The notes under the pieces are model-generated. The model saw only the letters and a program-made list of their open reading frames with translations. It had not been told where the DNA came from and did no database searches. Shown piece after piece: positions 56,801 to 64,000 of a stretch of 64,000 bases of DNA. The position numbers and the translations under genes were made by a program. Origin of the DNA: Chondrilla cf. caribensis (taxonomy: Eukaryota > Porifera > Demospongiae > Chondrillida > Chondrillidae); assembly GCA_964020155.1 (NCBI GenBank), contig OZ026556.1:5275119-5339118 (forward strand), given 5' to 3'. Positions within the stretch are counted from its first letter, which is position 1. The number at the start of each line of letters is the position of its first letter.

Positions 56801-58735
56801 TCGTGGTGACAAGCCCAAAAAATGTCAATTTTTGGTCTTGTCACCACGGCCTCTCCTGTGTTCCCGTGATGCATCATAGCTGAAATCCAAATGCACAGAC
56901 ACACTCCTGGACCTGGTAGCTACCTTCTGATAGCAAAAAGGATGCATTTTGATGTCGACCAAAATTTCCCCCTATTGCCAATGTATATACTTTGAATGTA
57001 GATTCATATATAAGTGTATTACGCCTTGGGTGATCACCTAAGCAATTTGAGATTTCTTTTCTTGTCACCAAGGGCTACCTAGTGTCCATGCCTAACTCAC
57101 CAACACAATTTCGCAAGCATTTTGATTGTCCTGAGTGCGCTATAAGCCTCGTGGTGACAAGCCCAAAAAATGTCAATTTTTGGTCTTGTCACCACGGCCT
57201 CTCCTGTGTTCCCGTGATGCATCATAGCTCAAATCCAAATGCTCAGACACACTCCTGGACCTGGTAGCTACCTTCTGATAGCCAAAAGGATGCATTTTGA
57301 TGTCGACCAAAATTTCCCCCTATTGCCAATGTATATACTTTGTATGTAGATTCATATATAAGTGTATTACGCCTTGGGTGATCACCTAAGCAATTTGAGA
57401 TTTCTTTTCTGGTCACCAAGGGCTACCTAGTGTCCATGCCTAACTCACCAACACAATTTCGCAAGCATTCTGATTGTCCTGAGTGCGCTATAAGCCTCGT
57501 GGTGACAAGCCCAAAAAATGTCAATTTTTGGTCTTGTCACCACGGCCTCTCCTGTGTTCCCGTGATGCATCATAGCTGAAATCCAAATGCACAGACACAC
57601 TCCTGGACCTGGTAGCTACCTTCTGATAGCAAAAAGGATGCATTTTGATGTCGACCAAAATTTCCCCTTATTGCCAATGTATATACTTTGTATGTAGATT
57701 CATATATAAGTGTATTACGCCTTGGGTGATCACCTAAGCAATTTGAGAATTCTTTGCTGGTCACCAAGGGCTACCTAGTGTCCATGCCTAACTCACCAAC
57801 ACAATTTCGCAAGCATTCTGATTGTCCTGAGTGCGCTATAAGCCTCGTGGTGACAAGCCCAAAAAATGTCAATTTTTGGTCTTGTCACCACGGCCTCTCC
57901 TGTGTGCACGTGATGCATCATAGCTGAAATCCAAATGCACAGACACACTCCTGGACCTGGTAGCTACCTTCTGATAGCAAAAAGGATGCATTTTGATGTC
58001 GACCAAAATTTCTCCCTATTGCCAATGTATATACTTTGTATGTAGATTCATATATAAGTGTATTACGCCTTGGGAGATCACCTAAACAATTTGAGAATTC
58101 TTTGCTGGTCACCAAGGGCTACCTAGTGTCCATGCCTAACTCACCAACACAATTTCGTAAGCATTCTGATTGTCCTGAGTGCGCTATAAGCCTCGTGGTG
58201 ACAAGCCCAAAAAATGTCAATTTTTGGTCTTGTCACCACGGCCTCTCCTGTGCGCACGTGATGCATCATAGCTCAAATCCCAATGCACAGACACACTCCT
58301 GGACCTGGTAGCTACCTTCTGATAGCTAAAAGGATGCATTTTGATGTCGACCAAAATTTCCCCCCAGTGCCACATATAATAGAATGTATATACTTTGTAT
58401 GTACATTCATATATGCGTGTAATACGCCTTGTGGTGATCACCTAAGCAATTTGAGATTTCTTTTCTGGTCACCAAGGGCTACCTAGTGTCCATGCCTAAC
58501 TCACCAACACAATTTGGTAAGCATTCTGATTGTCCTGAGTGCGCTATAATCCTCGTGGTGACAAGCCAAAAGATGTCAATTGTTTAAGTTGTCACCACGG
58601 CCTCTCCTGTGTGCACGTGATGCATCATAGTTCTAATCCAAATGCATAGTAACACTCCGGGACCTAGTACGGTCCTTCTGATAGCAAAAAAGATGCATTT
58701 TGATGTCGACCAAAAATTCTCTTTAGTGACCTTGT
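35841..58735 (+). repeat. 347-bp satellite array, distal (about 65 monomers)
   Basis: About 22.9 kb of head-to-tail monomers. Three kinds alternate: about 347 bp (CTATTGCCAATG), about 360 bp (CAGTGCCACATATAATAG) and a shortened kind in which GAGTGCGAGTGCGATTGTCACC replaces one hairpin arm. Higher-order duplications are visible at offsets of 1372 bp (38902 and 40274), 2453 bp (48247 and 50700) and 668 bp (52500 and 53168). The 47-bp hairpin (for example 51732-51778) is kept in most monomers. Two internal truncations near 54168 and 54608 rejoin at GGTCACCAAGGGCTA. The last monomer decays near 58600-58735. No gene is supported. Confidence 0.96.
51732..51778. repeat. Representative 47-bp satellite hairpin
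   Basis: The left arm CGTGGTGACAAGCCCAAAAA and the right arm, read inversely as CGTGGTGACAAGACCAAAAA, differ at one base and enclose a 7-nt loop, ATGTCAA. This is one representative; the same dyad sits at the same place in most monomers of the 347-bp satellite. Confidence 0.95.
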
Positions 58736-59233
58736 GCCACATTTAAAAATGTGTATACTTTTGTATTCATATATATATATATATTTATATATGTGTGTAG
58801 TTAGGTGCAAATTTGAAGATTTCCTACAAGGTAGATTTAAATGCATTGGAAGGAATCTGTACTTTGGCTTAGATGCTTGATCCTTACATCCTCCGCACAT
58901 GGGGGTTGGTCTGAAGGGTTGGTTTGAAGGGTTGGTTTGAAGGATTGAAATTGACTCTTAACTCAAACCCTTTCTCATAACACCCACATAAAATGCATCA
59001 AGATATTTGTAACCAGTCCATAATTTGCAGTTCTAGGTAAGTTATGAGTGCTAAAAGTTTTGGAAAGATTGGATCAGTGTTAGAGCCAAAAAATGCTTAT
59101 CAGTTTTTCCTTATTTTAGAAACCACAAGTGAAATCAAAAAGATTATTTTAGATGTTCAACTGCTGGAATTCCTGCAAGGGGTATTGTGAATTGAGAATC
59201 GACAGCGGCTAGCCTTATCAGCATTATAGTGTT
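58736..59233. other. Short unique spacer between satellite and 51-bp array
   Basis: About 500 bp of non-satellite sequence. It has a TA run near 58768-58792 and three tandem copies of a short GGTTGGTTTGAAG-like motif near 58914-58946. I see no gene or RNA here. Confidence 0.6.
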
Positions 59234-62200
59234 AAGTTTAGTGGGCGGGGCTGCTAGGGTTAGACTTAGCGGCATGAGAGGGTAAAGTTTAGTGGGCGGG
59301 GCTGCTAGGGTTAGACTTAGCGGCATGAGAGGGTAAAGTTTAGTGGGCGGGGCTGCTAGGGTTAGACTTAGCGGCATGAGAGGGTAAAGTTTAGTGGGCG
59401 GGGCTGCTAGGGTTAGACTTAGCGGCATGAGAGGGTAAAGTTTAGTGGGCGGGGCTGCTAGGGTTAGACTTAGCGGCATGAGAGGGTAAAGTTTAGTGGG
59501 CGGGGCTGCTAGGGTTAGACTTAGCGGCATGAGAGGGTAAAGTTTAGTGGGCGGGGCTGCTAGGGTTAGACTTAGCGGCATGAGAGGGTAAAGTTTAGTG
59601 GGCGGGGCTGCTAGGGTTAGACTTAGCGGCATGAGAGGGTAAAGTTTAGTGGGCGGGGCTGCTAGGGTTAGACTTAGCGGCATGAGAGGGTAAAGTTTAG
59701 TGGGCGGGGCTGCTAGGGTTAGACTTAGCGGCATGAGAGGGTAAAGTTTAGTGGGCGGGGCTGCTAGGGTTAGACTTAGCGGCATGAGAGGGTAAAGTTT
59801 AGTGGGCGGGGCTGCTAGGGTTAGACTTAGCGGCATGAGAGGGTAAAGTTTAGTGGGCGGGGCTGCTAGGGTTAGACTTAGCGGCATGAGAGGGTAAAGT
59901 TTAGTGGGCGGGGCTGCTAGGGTTAGACTTAGCGGCATGAGAGGGTAAAGTTTAGTGGGCGGGGCTGCTAGGGTTAGACTTAGCGGCATGAGAGGGTAAA
60001 GTTTAGTGGGCGGGGCTGCTAGGGTTAGACTTAGCGGCATGAGAGGGTAAAGTTTAGTGGGCGGGGCTGCTAGGGTTAGACTTAGCGGCATGAGAGGGTA
60101 AAGTTTAGTGGGCGGGGCTGCTAGGGTTAGACTTAGCGGCATGAGAGGGTAAAGTTTAGTGGGCGGGGCTGCTAGGGTTAGACTTAGCGGCATGAGAGGG
60201 TAAAGTTTAGTGGGCGGGGCTGCTAGGGTTAGACTTAGCGGCATGAGAGGGTAAAGTTTAGTGGGCGGGGCTGCTAGGGTTAGACTTAGCGGCATGAGAG
60301 GGTAAAGTTTAGTGGGCGGGGCTGCTAGGGTTAGACTTAGCGGCATGAGAGGGTAAAGTTTAGTGGGCGGGGCTGCTAGGGTTAGACTTAGCGGCATGAG
60401 AGGGTAAAGTTTAGTGGGCGGGGCTGCTAGGGTTAGACTTAGCGGCATGAGAGGGTAAAGTTTAGTGGGCGGGGCTGCTAGGGTTAGACTTAGCGGCATG
60501 AGAGGGTAAAGTTTAGTGGGCGGGGCTGCTAGGGTTAGACTTAGCGGCATGAGAGGGTAAAGTTTAGTGGGCGGGGCTGCTAGGGTTAGACTTAGCGGCA
60601 TGAGAGGGTAAAGTTTAGTGGGCGGGGCTGCTAGGGTTAGACTTAGCGGCATGAGAGGGTAAAGTTTAGTGGGCGGGGCTGCTAGGGTTAGACTTAGCGG
60701 CATGAGAGGGTAAAGTTTAGTGGGCGGGGCTGCTAGGGTTAGACTTAGCGGCATGAGAGGGTAAAGTTTAGTGGGCGGGGCTGCTAGGGTTAGACTTAGC
60801 GGCATGAGAGGGTAAAGTTTAGTGGGCGGGGCTGCTAGGGTTAGACTTAGCGGCATGAGAGGGTAAAGTTTAGTGGGCGGGGCTGCTAGGGTTAGACTTA
60901 GCGGCATGAGAGGGTAAAGTTTAGTGGGCGGGGCTGCTAGGGTTAGACTTAGCGGCATGAGAGGGTAAAGTTTAGTGGGCGGGGCTGCTAGGGTTAGACT
61001 TAGCGGCATGAGAGGGTAAAGTTTAGTGGGCGGGGCTGCTAGGGTTAGACTTAGCGGCATGAGAGGGTAAAGTTTAGTGGGCGGGGCTGCTAGGGTTAGA
61101 CTTAGCGGCATGAGAGGGTAAAGTTTAGTGGGCGGGGCTGCTAGGGTTAGACTTAGCGGCATGAGAGGGTAAAGTTTAGTGGGCGGGGCTGCTAGGGTTA
61201 GACTTAGCGGCATGAGAGGGTAAAGTTTAGTGGGCGGGGCTGCTAGGGTTAGACTTAGCGGCATGAGAGGGTAAAGTTTAGTGGGCGGGGCTGCTAGGGT
61301 TAGACTTAGCGGCATGAGAGGGTAAAGTTTAGTGGGCGGGGCTGCTAGGGTTAGACTTAGCGGCATGAGAGGGTAAAGTTTAGTGGGCGGGGCTGCTAGG
61401 GTTAGACTTAGCGGCATGAGAGGGTAAAGTTTAGTGGGCGGGGCTGCTAGGGTTAGACTTAGCGGCATGAGAGGGTAAAGTTTAGTGGGCGGGGCTGCTA
61501 GGGTTAGACTTAGCGGCATGAGAGGGTAAAGTTTAGTGGGCGGGGCTGCTAGGGTTAGACTTAGCGGCATGAGAGGGTAAAGTTTAGTGGGCGGGGCTGC
61601 TAGGGTTAGACTTAGCGGCATGAGAGGGTAAAGTTTAGTGGGCGGGGCTGCTAGGGTTAGACTTAGCGGCATGAGAGGGTAAAGTTTAGTGGGCGGGGCT
61701 GCTAGGGTTAGACTTAGCGGCATGAGAGGGTAAAGTTTAGTGGGCGGGGCTGCTAGGGTTAGACTTAGCGGCATGAGAGGGTAAAGTTTAGTGGGCGGGG
61801 CTGCTAGGGTTAGACTTAGCGGCATGAGAGGGTAAAGTTTAGTGGGCGGGGCTGCTAGGGTTAGACTTAGCGGCATGAGAGGGTAAAGTTTAGTGGGCGG
61901 GGCTGCTAGGGTTAGACTTAGCGGCATGAGAGGGTAAAGTTTAGTGGGCGGGGCTGCTAGGGTTAGACTTAGCGGCATGAGAGGGTAAAGTTTAGTGGGC
62001 GGGGCTGCTAGGGTTAGACTTAGCGGCATGAGAGGGTAAAGTTTAGTGGGCGGGGCTGCTAGGGTTAGACTTAGCGGCATGAGAGGGTAAAGTTTAGTGG
62101 GCGGGGCTGCTAGGGTTAGACTTAGCGGCATGAGAGGGTAAAGTTTAGTGGGCGGGGCTGCTAGGGTTAGACTTAGCGGCATGAGAGGGTAAAGTTTAGT

Positions 62201-62835
62201 GGGCGGGGCTGCTAGGGTTAGACTTAGCGGCATGAGAGGGTAAAGTTTAGTGGGCGGGGCTGCTAGGGTTAGACTTAGCGGCATGAGAGGGTAAAGTTTA
62301 GTGGGCGGGGCTGCTAGGGTTAGACTTAGCGGCATGAGAGGGTAAAGTTTAGTGGGCGGGGCTGCTAGGGTTAGACTTAGCGGCATGAGAGGGTAAAGTT
62401 TAGTGGGCGGGGCTGCTAGGGTTAGACTTAGCGGCATGAGAGGGTAAAGTTTAGTGGGCGGGGCTGCTAGGGTTAGACTTAGCGGCATGAGAGGGTAAAG
62501 TTTAGTGGGCGGGGCTGCTAGGGTTAGACTTAGCGGCATGAGAGGGTAAAGTTTAGTGGGCGGGGCTGCTAGGGTTAGACTTAGCGGCATGAGAGGGTAA
62601 AGTTTAGTGGGCGGGGCTGCTAGGGTTAGACTTAGCGGCATGAGAGGGTAAAGTTTAGTGGGCGGGGCTGCTAGGGTTAGACTTAGCGGCATGAGAGGGT
62701 AAAGTTTAGTGGGCGGGGCTGCTAGGGTTAGACTTAGCGGCATGAGAGGGTAAAGTTTAGTGGGCGGGGCTGCTAGGGTTAGACTTAGCGGCATGAGAGG
62801 GTAAAGTTTAGTGGGCGGGGCTGCTAGGGTTAGAC
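59234..62835 (+). repeat. 51-bp subtelomeric minisatellite (about 70 copies)
   Basis: A tandem array of a 51-bp unit running directly into the telomere. The copies I read are identical except the first, which has GTTAAG for GTAAAG. Each unit contains a GC box (GGGCGGGG), the telomere-like core CTAGGGTTAGACTTAG and several GGG runs. Because 51 is divisible by three and one minus-strand frame lacks stops, a 1216-codon reading frame crosses the array. It repeats a 17-residue unit (MPLSLTLAAPPTKLYPL) and has no non-repeat domain, so it is not annotated as a gene. Confidence 0.98.
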
Positions 62836-64000
62836 TTAGGGTTAGGGTTAGGGTTAGGGTTAGGGTTAGGGTTAGGGTTAGGGTTAGGGTTAGGGTTAGG
62901 GTTAGGGTTAGGGTTAGGGTTAGGGTTAGGGTTAGGGTTAGGGTTAGGGTTAGGGTTAGGGTTAGGGTTAGGGTTAGGGTTAGGGTTAGGGTTAGGGTTA
63001 GGGTTAGGGTTAGGGTTAGGGTTAGGGTTAGGGTTAGGGTTAGGGTTAGGGTTAGGGTTAGGGTTAGGGTTAGGGTTAGGGTTAGGGTTAGGGTTAGGGT
63101 TAGGGTTAGGGTTAGGGTTAGGGTTAGGGTTAGGGTTAGGGTTAGGGTTAGGGTTAGGGTTAGGGTTAGGGTTAGGGTTAGGGTTAGGGTTAGGGTTAGG
63201 GTTAGGGTTAGGGTTAGGGTTAGGGTTAGGGTTAGGGTTAGGGTTAGGGTTAGGGTTAGGGTTAGGGTTAGGGTTAGGGTTAGGGTTAGGGTTAGGGTTA
63301 GGGTTAGGGTTAGGGTTAGGGTTAGGGTTAGGGTTAGGGTTAGGGTTAGGGTTAGGGTTAGGGTTAGGGTTAGGGTTAGGGTTAGGGTTAGGGTTAGGGT
63401 TAGGGTTAGGGTTAGGGTTAGGGTTAGGGTTAGGGTTAGGGTTAGGGTTAGGGTTAGGGTTAGGGTTAGGGTTAGGGTTAGGGTTAGGGTTAGGGTTAGG
63501 GTTAGGGTTAGGGTTAGGGTTAGGGTTAGGGTTAGGGTTAGGGTTAGGGTTAGGGTTAGGGTTAGGGTTAGGGTTAGGGTTAGGGTTAGGGTTAGGGTTA
63601 GGGTTAGGGTTAGGGTTAGGGTTAGGGTTAGGGTTAGGGTTAGGGTTAGGGTTAGGGTTAGGGTTAGGGTTAGGGTTAGGGTTAGGGTTAGGGTTAGGGT
63701 TAGGGTTAGGGTTAGGGTTAGGGTTAGGGTTAGGGTTAGGGTTAGGGTTAGGGTTAGGGTTAGGGTTAGGGTTAGGGTTAGGGTTAGGGTTAGGGTTAGG
63801 GTTAGGGTTAGGGTTAGGGTTAGGGTTAGGGTTAGGGTTAGGGTTAGGGTTAGGGTTAGGGTTAGGGTTAGGGTTAGGGTTAGGGTTAGGGTTAGGGTTA
63901 GGGTTAGGGTTAGGGTTAGGGTTAGGGTTAGGGTTAGGGTTAGGGTTAGGGTTAGGGTTAGGGTTAGGGTTAGGGTTAGGGTTAGGTTAGGGTTAGGGTT
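62836..64000 (+). repeat. Telomere, (TTAGGG)n
   Basis: About 194 tandem TTAGGG units with the G-rich strand running 5' to 3' to the last base, as expected at a right chromosome end. The first unit shares its border with the last 51-bp copy (TTAGACTTAGGGTTAGGG). One unit near 63982-63986 is TTAGG, lacking a G. TTAGGG is the usual animal repeat and is found in sponges and vertebrates. Confidence 0.99.

Noticed and set aside
18676..58486. Dozens of 60-116 residue reading frames with recurring peptides on both strands
   Set aside because: They are translations of the 347-bp satellite, recurring at the monomer spacing on both strands with shifting frames; there is no sign of coding constraint.
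19786..58735. Regularly spaced repeats resembling a CRISPR array
   Set aside because: Whole monomers are repeated, without unique spacers between short repeats, and the context is a eukaryotic subtelomere.
59144..62794. 1216-codon minus-strand reading frame
   Set aside because: It is a perfect 51-bp tandem repeat read in one frame; the 17-residue unit repeats with no other domain, and the frame is open only because 51 is a multiple of three.

Overview
This window is the right-hand end of a eukaryotic chromosome. About 16 kb of densely packed, intron-rich animal genes is followed by about 43 kb of gene-free subtelomeric repeats and then the telomere, whose G-rich TTAGGG strand runs to base 64000. 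The gene content points to an animal: a metazoan-type SMURF ubiquitin ligase, a NEURL2-like NHR/SOCS-box protein, SMARCAL1, and several motile-cilium genes. Introns of roughly 50-150 bp, tiny intergenic gaps and TTAGGG repeats suggest a compact early-branching animal such as a sponge. That placement is inference; the metazoan call is firmer.

Genes (1-16027). I rebuilt exon structures by hand from frame, splice sites and remembered family sequences. In order: the 3' end of CFAP52 (+), ATG12 (-), a SMURF HECT ligase (+, 17 exons, 731 aa), DRC3 (+, 11 exons, 524 aa), a NEURL2-like gene (-, 2 exons, 232 aa), IFT56/TTC26 (+, 17 exons, 564 aa) and SMARCAL1 (-, 15 exons, 617 aa). In every model all exon phases match and the total is a multiple of three. 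CFAP52, DRC3 and IFT56 are ciliary; DRC3 and IFT56 each carry an RFX X-box-like motif just before the start codon. ATG12/SMURF and NEURL2-like/IFT56 are head-to-head pairs with start codons 52 and 65 bp apart.

Subtelomere (16028-59233). A transition zone with microsatellites leads into three copies (A, B, C) of a large duplicated block. Each copy carries a tRNA-derived SINE-like piece and a two-exon fragment of a RHEB-like GTPase gene with splice sites still intact. Copy B alone contains a 764-bp TA-flanked inverted-repeat transposon, and copies A and C preserve its empty site. The blocks are embedded in two unrelated satellites: one of about 347 bp (with about 360-bp and shorter variants), whose monomers mostly carry a 47-bp near-perfect hairpin, and one of 187 bp with 10-bp inverted arms. 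Nested duplications of several monomers (offsets 668, 1372, 1388 and 2453 bp) are visible.

Chromosome end (59234-64000). About 70 essentially identical copies of a 51-bp repeat, each with a GC box and a telomere-like core, abut about 1.16 kb of TTAGGG. The 1216-residue reading frame across this array follows from 51 being a multiple of three and is not treated as a gene.
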